Positions 47,582 to 57,668 of a DNA stretch of 64,000 nucleotides are shown piece by piece; within the stretch, counting starts at the first letter, position 1; every line of letters starts with the position of its first letter. Source of the stretch: Smittia aterrima (lineage: Eukaryota; Arthropoda; Insecta; Diptera; Chironomidae); NCBI GenBank assembly GCA_033063855.1, contig CP093831.1, positions 7,316,001 to 7,380,000 on the forward strand. Reading direction: 5' to 3'. A program made the translations under genes and the position numbers. Below the pieces are notes generated by a model. That model did not search any database, was not told the DNA's origin, and saw only the letters and a list, made by a program, of their open reading frames with translations.

Positions 47582-49689
47582 TTAAACGTATTGAAGATCA
47601 TCCTGCGATCTAATTAGATTGGCGGTTTCTTTGTCAGTGAACACCAACCAACTTTGTCTCTTAACTTTGAACATTCCGAAACATGAACACTGCAAAAACT
47701 CGAAAAGATTTCTCGCTGGACCAAGATTAAACGGAGAATTCCCGTCAAGTTCCATAAAATGCTTGTATCGTCCTCGATTAATTCGCTCGTTTGTTGTCAT
47801 TCCAATGAAAACGATTTGGTAAATTTGTATTGTCGTTAAAACTGAAACCCACAACAGATGAAAGAAAACGTTTAGCATCATCCAAGCGACCCAAGGAGAA
47901 CAACTTTCTAAAATAAGGATCGCATTCCAAACTCCCTCATCCAGCGTGAAGTTACATGCGTCACTATAGAATGTGATTCCTCCGTAGAACAATAAGATCA
48001 TCGTTGATAGAATAAGAAACAGAAACAGCATGAACGTTTGATGGTTTCCAACTCCGACATCATTGCCAATCCTAAGAGGAAAAGTTTATTAGAAATAAAT
48101 TTCTCAACGAAAGAAAATGTGTACTTACCAAGGACCTAATGATAGTTGAAAATAGTTGAAAAGAGAAAGTCAAATAGAAAATTTAATTCGATTAAAAAAT
48201 ACTCACAATGATGATCAAATTTCTGTAAAAATCGGAAAAAGTTTTTGATTAAAATTTAAGTTGGATTTTCAATTATCTAACTTACTCCTACGCATCGATC
48301 GCAAACGGCACAATGCTTTGACCTCATTGGTTTTTGAACAAGACATGCTGAACAGAAAGCTGATGGATCAAACCCGTTTTTCCCTTTCTCAAGCGTATTA
48401 TTTGACAGCTCGATTATTGTTTTCAGCCGTTGGACATGAGTTGTTTTAATGATTCCTGGGTCGCCTTTCCAAAGTCTGAAGAAGGAAAGCCAGAGCATCA
48501 TGTTCACTACAACAAATAGCCAAGTGGCTATAGGATGAACGACAGGTCCAAGGAAGATCGCCCACGAAACATAGAAGAAAGCCTTGCTCGCCCAGTAAGA
48601 GTACAGTGGAAGCTGAGCTTGCAAGTCTTCATCAAGCATGACACGTTTGATAAAAGAGATGATGGCACAGAAGACGATGATGATTAAAACTTTAAGTATG
48701 AAGAACATCTCGATGGAAAGAATAAGTCCAATGGTAAAGATGACAACAAATGGCACAATCACTAAAGTCCACCAACGAAATCGTTGATTCATTGTAATTT
48801 TCATGAGAATGTTTGCATTTGATTTTTGCTGTGTGATGTCTTTGATTCTATCTTGAACTTCATAGTGAATCCATCGAGCAGTGATATGTTGTTGGAGTAA
48901 TTGAAGCGGAGTATCTCCCCGTTGATTCTTAATTTCTAAATTAGCCTTTCCTTTAAACACGAGCGACCAAATGGCACGAGGGTTTCTCGCCATAATTGCC
49001 CAGTGAAGTGCAGTGTTTCCATGTGTCAGGTCCTGAAGATTTGGATTAGCGCCTAATGTCAAAAGCAATCGTACAGGATCGAGTGATAAAACCTTCCATG
49101 CACACCTAAAATAAAAGTTAGCAATTTATTTAAGTTTTAAACAGCGAGATCTTTCTTACCACATCAGAGCAGTCATTCCTCCCGCGTCAAAGGTATCAGG
49201 GTTAACGTTTCTAGCTATGAGGTATGCAACGACTGCAGTGTGTCCGAACTGTGCAGCCAAGTGAAGTGCTGAACATCCTTCAGCGTCTTTGATGAGAGGA
49301 TCAGCGCCCGCATTCATCAATAATACAACAGTAGCTAAATGGCCCTGTCGAACAGCCCATTGAAGTGGAGTAGCATTGAGATCCCCGCCGATCGCATCGA
49401 CTTTAGCACTTTTCTCTAGCAACAGTTTTACAATCTCCGTTCGATTATTTATAGAGGCCCAGTGCAGGAGTGTCACTGTGTCTGAATCAGGTATATTGAC
49501 ATCGCAACCGGCTTCAACAAGTTCAGCAACTCTAGCTGTCGCTCCATACTGAACTGCTTTAATAATATCAAAGTCAGAGCAATCAACATCTGCTAAATTA
49601 GTTTTTGTCGTTTCTTTAATTATTATTGGATCACGGTCAGGCTCAGGCTCCGTACATCCAGCAGTTGCACCGCAAGCTTTCTTGTACAT
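47582..49689 (-). CDS. Hip14: Hip14, ankyrin-repeat DHHC palmitoyltransferase
   Basis: Five exons (49689-49160, 49105-48286, 48222-48207, 48135-48129, 48071-47582) join in frame to 620 residues (human ZDHHC17 632). Residues about 45-260 are ankyrin repeats (TLLHWASINNRTEIVKLLLE, TPLQWAVRQGHLATVVLLMN). About six membrane segments follow, interrupted by the DHHC Cys-rich domain: CSACLVQKPMRSKHCAVC, then KFDHHCPWIGND. TTNERINRGRYKHF after the last membrane segment and the QYV end match Hip14 proteins. The enzyme transfers palmitate to cysteines of synaptic proteins such as SNAP25 and cysteine-string protein at the Golgi and presynapse. Two unusual points: the catalytic DHHC stretch is encoded by two microexons, 16 and 7 nt, splitting the Cys codon; and the usual Cys of the NC(V/I)G motif is Asp here. 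The gene starts head-to-head with mRpS33. Confidence 0.94.
48129..48222 (-). other. Hip14: Tandem microexons (16 nt and 7 nt) encoding the DHHC motif
   Basis: Minus strand: TTTTTACAG precedes a 16-nt exon (48222-48207, codons K F D H H plus T), followed by GTGAGT. ATCATTAG precedes a 7-nt exon (48135-48129, GTCCTTG), followed by GTAAGT. The next exon opens after TCTTAG at 48071. The join yields KFDHHCPWIGN. Flanking introns are 63, 71 and 57 nt. No other join restores the motif. Confidence 0.85.
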
Positions 49690-49950
49690 CTTTAATTATT
49701 TTTAAAAAATCGAAATCATTTGAAGTTTATTAAATTTTCTCTACAAACGATGAAGAGCACTTAATTAATTAAGAACACTCTATAGTTGATTTGAAATAAT
49801 TAAAGAAGGACCCAGTTGCGAGAGTCCTTCTTGTTAATTGATTTTCTTTAAAACACTTAAATTCGGGACGACGTGAATTGCTTTCCTCCCCTAATTTTGT
49901 TTATGTTTTTAGTTCTTGTTTTCGCCGTCGAAAATCAAAATCGTGCCGAA
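49690..49950. promoter_or_regulatory. Divergent promoter interval of Hip14 and mRpS33
   Basis: 261 bp separate the two start codons, facing opposite ways. It probably serves as a shared promoter. The sequence is AT-rich; no TATA box stands out. An in-frame ATG at 49903 could extend mRpS33 by 16 residues. Confidence 0.55.
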
Positions 49951-50379
49951 ATGAATAAATATCCTGATTTAATTAAACTACCCACGCAATATGCGAAACG
50001 GATGCAGTATCTGTCAAACCGAATCTTCGGCGAAGTTGGTAAATACAAATCAAATGTTTTCTAATTGTTTTCATTGGAAAATTCCTGAACTCTCTGTAAA
50101 ACTAAATTTGCGTAATTTTCTTACATTTTAGCTCGTCCAACTCACAGCAAGTCAATGAAAGTCGTGAAGCTACTTGAAGTCGAGCCTTTCCATAAACGAG
50201 ATTACATCATCAACTGGTATCCTCGACATGTTGAAACCTTCCTTCTTGTCAAGAAGCTTCGCGATTATGGCTTATTCCGAGATGAGCATCGAGATTTCAA
50301 TGAAGAGATGACACGACTAAGATACCTCAGAGGAAAGATTCCACCAAAGAAGGGTGAAGGAAAACGAGCGAAGAAATAA
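49951..50379 (+). CDS. mRpS33: Mitochondrial ribosomal protein S33
   Basis: Exons 49951-50038 and 50132-50379 encode 111 residues, close to the family length (human 106). Matches include YAKRMQYLSNRIFGEV, ARPTHSKSMKVVKL, WYPRHVE and LRDYGLFRDEHRDFNEE, and the C-terminal KIPPKKGEGKRAKK. The protein belongs to the small subunit of the mitochondrial ribosome. The ATG at 49951 was chosen because it aligns with family starts; the frame stays open upstream to an ATG at 49903 and a GTG at 49873. No cleaved presequence is evident, as is usual for this protein. AATAAA near 50404 is a likely polyadenylation signal. Confidence 0.94.
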
Positions 50380-50877
50380 TTTTTGAAATATCCGTTTAGT
50401 CGAAATAAAATTATCAAATTAAAACATTTTCCGTTATCAAATGTTCTAATCAAACACGCACAATCAGTTTCCAGTGAAACCTAATTTTTTAATGAGATTC
50501 TCATCGAAATCCTTAAAATGCAAGTTAAAATTTTTCTTTTAAATTCGCCAAGTTCAACTTTTGTTTCGTACCCTTTTGTGAAAAATAAAAATAAACAAAT
50601 CGCAGAAGCGCAAAAAAGCAGTTTGATAACAATGAGCAGTGATTTTTTAGGCGTACTCGATAAAGAAGTTATCAGCAATATCGGTGGAGTTGAAGTTTAA
50701 TAAGAAAAGTTTAAAGTAAGGACGGATTTAATATTTTAGCTTATTACGAAAATGGCTGACAAATATTGACGAATGTTTATTGTTGTGAGAAATGAATTTA
50801 AGCGCAAACTTTTCTCTTTCATCGCAGGTTTCTTTTGAGAGTTTGAATTGAATACTTAAGGCTTCAACAACAAAGTT
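50380..50877. other. Gap between mRpS33 and cramped, with a 60-codon ORF
   Basis: About 0.5 kb. A plus-strand ATG at 50518 opens 60 codons to a TAA at 50700; the product ends in a segment (SSDFLGVLDKEVISN) of coding-like composition. It could be an upstream ORF in the cramped leader, a tiny gene, or chance. No homologue recognised. Confidence 0.25.
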
Positions 50878-53360
50878 ATGGATATATTAGTTAAAGAAAA
50901 CTGCGAGACCTTTCAAGAAAGTGAATTGAAGCCAAGCAGTATTAAGACTCCAATAAAGATCGAAGATGATACCAAGGAGCTCTTGGGATCAGTTACAACA
51001 TTTCCAACATCAGGAAATGATGGACCGGCAGTCAGAACTAGTGCAAGAGTTATTCATAAGCTACGAATGGATTCAACGCCTTTACCACTGAACGAGAAGA
51101 AAGAAATTCAAAGTGAAACGTCGACAGTGACTCAGCCGAAGACTCCAAGTCAATCCAAGACGCATGTGAAAGTTCAATGGATTAATCAAGAAAGAAATTT
51201 CTTCTTTGATGCCTTGAACGAGCACGGTCGAGACTTTGAACAAATTGCACGAATCGTAAATAATAAAATGCGACGCAAATCGCCTTCGGACCAAGATTAC
51301 AAAACAAAGGATAATATTCGCCAACATTACTATCAAATTTATATGAAAGCTTCAAAGTACCTTCGCTTTTCGGAAGACGTTAAACGTCATGCTCAAGAGC
51401 TTTACACATTGATCAACTATGGCGAGATGAAACGAAAGCTTGTGATGTCCTCAGAAAAAAGTTTTATAAAGCTTCGTGAACTCGTCTACAAAGGTTTTGT
51501 TACAGTCCGAGTCAAGGGCAAGAATATTAAAATTAAAACTCCGTCATGTCGAGCTTTAAGAAAACTTAATCAACTCGAGGTTAACACAATTGAATCGATC
51601 CATCTTCCTCAACGCATTGATGTAATCCTTCGTCCGGTTAACATGAAATCTTGGGGCTACGTCCAGACGCTCGCACAAAATCCTCGAATTCGAATGCTAT
51701 CGTTACCACTACAGAAACGACTTGCTTCTCTACTTTTCACAATGCAACAAAAGTGGATGATGAGGAATAGTCGACTCTACGAAAAATATGTAAACAATCA
51801 CGTCGTGAAGCATGGAGTTCATAAAATTGGCGATGAGATCGTAACGCAAGCTCAAACTGACACAGCAAAGTTAAAAGAAGATGAGCCGTTACTTTGTTTT
51901 ATTCCACCACGTGATGCTGTTATCTATCGACCAATGGTACAACTTAATGAGCTTTTAAGCAGTTACAATATTTGTCTCAATTCGTACGAAGAAAGGATTG
52001 GAGCAAAGACTCGCGGCGAAAACTTATGCTCTGAAAAGTACGCACATATCAAAGATTTAATGAAGCATCCCTCGAAGCGAATGCGATTCGACAGTGCCTC
52101 GGAGAAAAAAGTTAAGGTGGAAGAGCAGAGTTGCAAAGTAACTGAAGAGCTCGGAATATCTGTGATCGATCATAAAAGCAATGACTCAACTGATAATGAT
52201 TTAAAGAAGAAAGAAATCAAAGAGGACATGGAGCTTGTTAAGCCAACTCTGAACTTTGAAGTTAAAAAGGATGAAGTTGATGCTTTTAGTTCTTCGCTCA
52301 CATCATTACTAAACCCTCAAGTCGTTCCACAAGTGAAAAGTGATGACGAGAATAAGATTCCGATTCAAGTTGCAGCAAATATTGCTGGAACCTCAACGAA
52401 TAAACCGAAGAAAAGAGATTCAATCATTGGAAGCCACAAGGCGCATAAGGAAAAAGATTTCAGGCCCTTGATGGATGAAGATATGTTGCAGAAGATCCGA
52501 AAAGGTTGGACTCTTCAAACTGTTGGCGACTTAACAATTGGTGATCTCTATTTGATGTTCGGCGCAGACTCGAAAATCGTTATCGAATACGAAGTTGAAT
52601 ATAAACTCGCTCAAGCTGAATCAATTGAGGAAATTCCGGAATGTAAAGTTGAAGATAAGAAAATCGGAAACAAGTTGAAGAATCTCGTAGCAATTGCAAA
52701 CTTGATGGAAGGAAACTCGAAGTTTTCACAGCCAAGCTATTTCATTAAACACGGTTGCGAAAGAAGCACAAGTGATACTCATGGCGAAACACTGTTCAAA
52801 GCTCCTCAACCAGGGCCTCGCAACAATTTTGATGCTTTAAATCGATCAATGAATTCTCGTGCAAAAGCACCACAATCCCGATGGCGACAAAACCATCGAG
52901 CTCGCCCAATGGCAAATCAACTTCTGCCTGGTACTTTCAGCAATCACACAGTCCGAGAGGTTTATCAGACACCTCCCGTGGCTGAGAATCAAGCAAACAA
53001 ATCGCAAGAAGATAAATATGATGAAGTGGCGAAAATTCTTGAGGAAAAGATTCAAGATTTTACGAATGTCAAAGTCAACGAATTCTCTGAAAGCTCAAGG
53101 TCAAGCATGAGAAGCTTACTTGATTGCTTCACAACGAACAAAGTCACACGATCTCCGAGCATTGGCGATGGTAAGCATTTCAAATCATTCTCCACTTTCA
53201 CTCAATAAAATTAATTTCCTTTTCTTCAGAATCGTCTTTCTCGATGAGACTACTTGAAGAAAACGCTAAGAACTCATCAGATGACATTGACAACTATTCA
53301 ATGAGTAGCTTGCTATATCGACTGGACAAGTACGAAAGTAATGACGATCAGGGAATATAA
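50878..53360 (+). CDS. crm: Cramped, SANT-domain chromatin protein
   Basis: Exons 50878-53170 and 53230-53360 join in frame to 807 residues. A SANT/Myb-type domain spans about residues 95-165 (WINQERNFFFDALNEHGRDF, then KDNIRQHYYQIYMKASKYLR). It is followed by the block most typical of cramped/CRAMP1: AQELYTLINYGEMKRKLVM, KNIKIKTPSCRALRKLNQL and NPRIRMLSLPLQKRL. Near residue 540 a GWTLQTVGDLTIGDLYLMFG segment is the second conserved region. Linkers are Lys/Glu/Ser-rich. Cramped behaves genetically as a Polycomb-group-type regulator in Drosophila, and CRAMP1 is linked to histone H1 gene expression. The protein is nuclear. Only one intron, near the C-terminus, was found, and the C-terminal exon has short Ser/Leu/acidic motifs (SSLLYRLDKYE). 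Confidence 0.9.
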
Positions 53361-55005
53361 TGTTAAACGTTTTTGTATTTACAACATCTACAAAGTTCTA
53401 TTAAAGATTGATTAAAACTGTTTATCAACCGTTGTACAATTTTCCAACTCAAGTTTGTTCTAAACAAGAGAAATTTCCCGATCACATAAATAGCCCCCTG
53501 TGCGAGAAGAAGATTTCAACACACATGCGCACTTTGGCTCAACCGAATTCAATTTCAGTACGAAATTTCTCGTACTCGTTCTTTTTTGTCGGTGGATTCT
53601 ATCGTAAGTGGACGTGTTTCTCGCAGTGAGGAAATTTTCTGTGTAATCGAAAAGAAAATGGCCATAAATGAAAAGTTATTTTCATCCGGAAATATCTGAT
53701 GAATTTATGGCCATCGGTTGTTTGAATAATAACAAATTAGTGCGAAAGGATTCGAAGTTCAATATTCTTTCCAAATATCGAGTGATTTTCGCGACTTTAT
53801 TCAACTTTCGGCAGATTGAAAATTTGCCGAGTGTGAAGCCGATGAAAATTATTGGAAAATTCCCGGTCAAGATTTTATCAATAGAAAAATGTTTGGAAGA
53901 TACTTAGTAAACTTCACGTGAATGATTGAAACAAAGAGCTCTTAATTTTTATGATTTCTTCGTCATAAAATTTTCCGTTCCTAAGGAAACAATTTTTCAT
54001 GAAATTGCATTAAAACTTCTCGGCGAAAAATGGATTCGGATCACGAAAAAAATCGATAAAACTGCAAATCGATAAACCGCGAAGACTTTAAGCAAACTTT
54101 ACAGAAAGAACTTTCGCAATTTTTCACTTGCCACGTTTTTTGCGGCTTTTACTTTCAATCGCTTCGCAAATTATATCATTTCGCCATTTTCCAGACAACT
54201 TTTCCTAAGTTTTTCTTTTTTGCACACAAACACAATTCACGGTGACATATCAAGCGGCGAATGTTTCAAAATCACACGCATTGATCCAACTGTACTATCT
54301 CTAACCATGAATGATACAAAAGAAGAAAATATTTTAAAAATAGAAGCTCGAAATAATTCAAATTCGCATGTGATTTCGGCGAAAAACTTTTCGCACAAGG
54401 AAAATTCAGGATTTTAGGTTAACTTACTAGTCAACAGCGAAAGTTCCTTGTCGTCAGAAATTGCGATGCGCCATCAAGGTCAACTTTCACCCGAAAGCCG
54501 ACGAATGAAAAAAAATGCCGAAAGAGGGTTGTCGGTAAAGACAAATTTGTTCGCATGTCTGGGCTTTCGGCGTTTTCATTTTCTTTTTTTCTTTTTGAAT
54601 CTGCGTGATGAATGCTGTTTTCAATACCGGCGTGGGTGAGAACTTTGACTTTCGATTCGAAGCTTCCCATCAATTGCATTTCATCGGAAAAGGTCACATG
54701 TTAGTTTCTAATGTCGTCGCGACATTATCTTTGCTATTCGTCGTCGTGTCTTTCGCGAAAGAATGTTTGAATGAACGTTGCTGATCTCTTAGTTTCTTAT
54801 TTGCATATTTCACAATCTTTTCATGTTCTCTTTCTTTTCTCCACCTTTCAATAGACTGTTTTTTCCTTGCGGACAAAAAAAGAATTCGCTACGAAGACGA
54901 GACTGCTGAGGAGAAGAATTTCCATTCCGAAAAGAGAAACAAATCCGTTTTGAATACAGAAAGCATTTTCTTAATTATTATTTGATAATTTAATCGACCG
55001 TCGTC
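53361..55005. other. Region between cramped and eEF1A
   Basis: About 1.6 kb with the 3' end of cramped and the promoter and probable untranslated leader of eEF1A. A Lys/Arg-rich minus-strand ORF at 54694-54876 starts at a non-ATG codon and was not accepted. ORFs near 53408, 53668, 54220 and 54431 look like chance. Confidence 0.5.
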
Positions 55006-56519
55006 ATGGGTAAAGAAAAGGTTCATATTAACATTGTCGTCATCGGACATGTCGATTCCGGTAAATCAACCACCACTGGTCATTTGATCTACAAGTGCGG
55101 AGGTATCGACAAGCGTACCATCGAAAAGTTCGAGAAGGAAGCTCAAGAAATGGGCAAAGGTTCCTTCAAGTACGCATGGGTCTTGGACAAGTTGAAGGCT
55201 GAACGCGAACGTGGTATCACCATTGATATCGCTTTGTGGAAGTTCGAAACTGGAAGATATTACGTCACCATCATTGATGCCCCTGGACATCGTGATTTCA
55301 TCAAGAACATGATTACTGGAACATCTCAGGCTGATTGCGCTGTCTTGATCGTTGCTGCCGGTACCGGAGAATTCGAGGCTGGTATCTCCAAGAATGGTCA
55401 AACTCGCGAGCACGCTTTGTTGGCTTTCACTTTGGGTGTCAAGCAACTCATCGTTGGAGTTAACAAGATGGACTCAACTGAGCCACCATACTCAGAATCT
55501 CGTTTCGAGGAAATCAAGAAGGAAGTTTCTTCTTATATCAAGAAGATTGGATACAATCCAGCAACCGTTCCTTTCGTCCCAATCTCAGGATGGCACGGAG
55601 ATAACATGCTTGAACCATCTGAGAAGATGCCATGGTTCAAGGGCTGGGCTGTTGAACGTAAAGAAGGAAAGGCTGATGGTAAATGCTTGATCGAAGCTTT
55701 GGATGCTATCTTGCCACCATCTCGCCCAACTGACAAGGCTTTGCGTTTGCCTTTGCAAGACGTCTACAAAATTGGCGGTATCGGCACAGTACCAGTTGGA
55801 CGTGTTGAAACTGGTATCTTGAAACCAGGTTAGTGAGAAGATCGAAAAAGTTTTAGATTTTATTATTAAATTAAATTATTTTTCGTCTCAGGTATGGTTG
55901 TCGTTTTCGCTCCAGTTGGATTGACAACTGAAGTTAAGTCCGTCGAAATGCATCACGAAGCTTTGCAAGAAGCTGTTCCCGGAGACAATGTTGGCTTCAA
56001 CGTCAAGAACGTTTCCGTTAAGGAATTGCGTCGTGGCTTCGTCGCTGGTGACAGCAAGGTCAACCCTCCACGTGGTGCCGCTGATTTCACCGCTCAAGTC
56101 ATTGTCTTGAACCATCCAGGTCAAATTGCCAACGGATACACTCCAGTCTTGGATTGTCACACCGCTCACATTGCTTGCAAGTTTGCTGAAATCAAGGAGA
56201 AGTGTGATCGTCGTACTGGAAAAACAACTGAAGAAAATCCAAAATCGATTAAGTCTGGCGATGCTGCTATCGTTAACTTGGTTCCATCGAAGCCTTTGTG
56301 CGTCGAGTCATTCTCAGACTTTCCACCTTTGGGTCGTTTCGCTGTCCGTGACATGAGACAAACTGTCGCTGTCGGAGTCATTAAATCGGTAGGATTGATT
56401 GAATTTCCTAATTAAATTTTCTTCATAAAACGTTTTATTTTCATTTCCAGGTCAACTTCAAGGAAGCCAGCGGAGGAAAAGTCACAAAAGCAGCCGAGAA
56501 GGCATCTAAGAAGAAATAA
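55006..56519 (+). CDS. eEF1alpha: Translation elongation factor eEF1A
   Basis: Exons 55006-55828, 55892-56388 and 56451-56519 encode 462 residues, the exact family length. G1 GHVDSGKS, G3 DAPGHRDF, G4 NKMD and G5-type motifs of the GTPase domain are present, followed by the two beta-barrel domains. The C-terminus is Lys-rich (KKK). The protein delivers aminoacyl-tRNA to the ribosomal A site. Codon use is strongly biased (for example TTG Leu and GCT Ala), as in highly expressed genes, and distinct from neighbours. The start has the standard MGKEKVHIN N-terminus. Many dipterans have two eEF1A genes; which one this is cannot be told by eye. Confidence 0.98.
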
Positions 56520-57596
56520 CTAGAGAGCCGGCAAACCGGATCTGCTGTTGATATTCTCAACAGCCAAACTCAACCGTTTGATAATTTAAGAAATTTCAAA
56601 TCGATTGGCTTTCGTCACCATGCTGATTACTCAATCGATCATCAATCCCAAATGACTTCTTCAGCTCCCACTAAGAATTTCCTCTTCACATACCCCCATT
56701 TATTTTTAATTTTTCACCATCATCGCAGGAAAAAGTTCGACGATGACTTCACAATGGCTCGACATTCTGAATCACTCAACGATTTCCATTTTTTTAATCT
56801 TCTATCTATCGCGATCTTAAGATTTAATTTACTTCTGACTATGCTGATGCGTCTTATCTCGACGATTGTCGTCAACAACAGTAATGCAATGCAAATTATT
56901 AGCTCATGATAACATCGTGAGAGCGACTTTGGGGATGAAAGGAAATTCAATCAAAAAGGAAAAGAAAAATCGTTTTACTGAAACACAGGGAAAGTCTGTT
57001 TGTTTAAGTTTTTGTCGTCAAAAGAACAATTTAGTTTCACACGCGCTTGCATGATTTAAATTTGTGATATTTTTTTCTTTGACTCGAACACGAGACGAAA
57101 TTGGAGAAGTTATTAGAGATTGTTGACGCTCTTCTTTCACACTTATTGGAATGTATTTCTTAACAAGATGATTTTGGAGAATAATTAAAGAAAACACGTT
57201 TGGTTAAGTTCAAGTTGTCCAAAAAGCACGAAAGGAGAAGATGAATCTGACTCAAGTTTGCAATGAAAAATAATTTTGTATCGAATCTCGAGAGACATTG
57301 GGAATCAATCAGCATTGGTGAATCGATCCTGAAAATTAAAATACTTTATTCAAAACCCAGATACTCAAAATAAAGGCTTGAGAAAAAAATATTGTGAGTG
57401 TTCTTTAACTTTTTGTTTTTTCATATTAATATTTCAGAATGGAAAATATTTGTATTTTCCCAAAGAAAATTCCTATAAATGATTCCCCGAATATTCAAAA
57501 TTCCTCCGCATTCAAAGACAAATGTGAAAATTCATTGGAAAATTGAAAAACATCTACGCTCGTGATTTATGTCAGGGCAGAAAAAAACAAAAAATT
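56520..57596. other. eEF1A 3' region and intergenic
   Basis: About 1.1 kb. The left part is presumably eEF1A 3' UTR. No ORF here resembles a known protein. Confidence 0.5.
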
Positions 57597-57668
57597 GGTT
57601 TCGTGGTGTAATGGTTATCACTTCAGACTCTGAATCTGACAATCCGAGTTCAAATCTCGGCGAGACCT
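57597..57668 (+). tRNA. tRNA-Gln (anticodon CTG)
   Basis: A full cloverleaf of 72 nt can be drawn. The acceptor stem GGTTTCG pairs with CGAGACC (one G-U pair). The D arm is GTGTAATGGTTATCAC. The anticodon stem TCAGA/TCTGA is perfect, with loop CTCTGAA and anticodon CTG. The T arm CCGAG-TTCAAAT-CTCGG is perfect. A T7 run at 57677-57683 provides the Pol III terminator. It resembles Drosophila tRNA-Gln(CTG) with compensated changes in the acceptor and anticodon stems. It has no intron and no encoded CCA, as expected for a nuclear gene. Confidence 0.9.

Noticed and set aside
54694..54876. Lys/Arg-rich minus-strand ORF upstream of eEF1A
   Set aside because: It needs a TTG start, has no recognisable homologue and lies where the eEF1A leader and promoter are expected.
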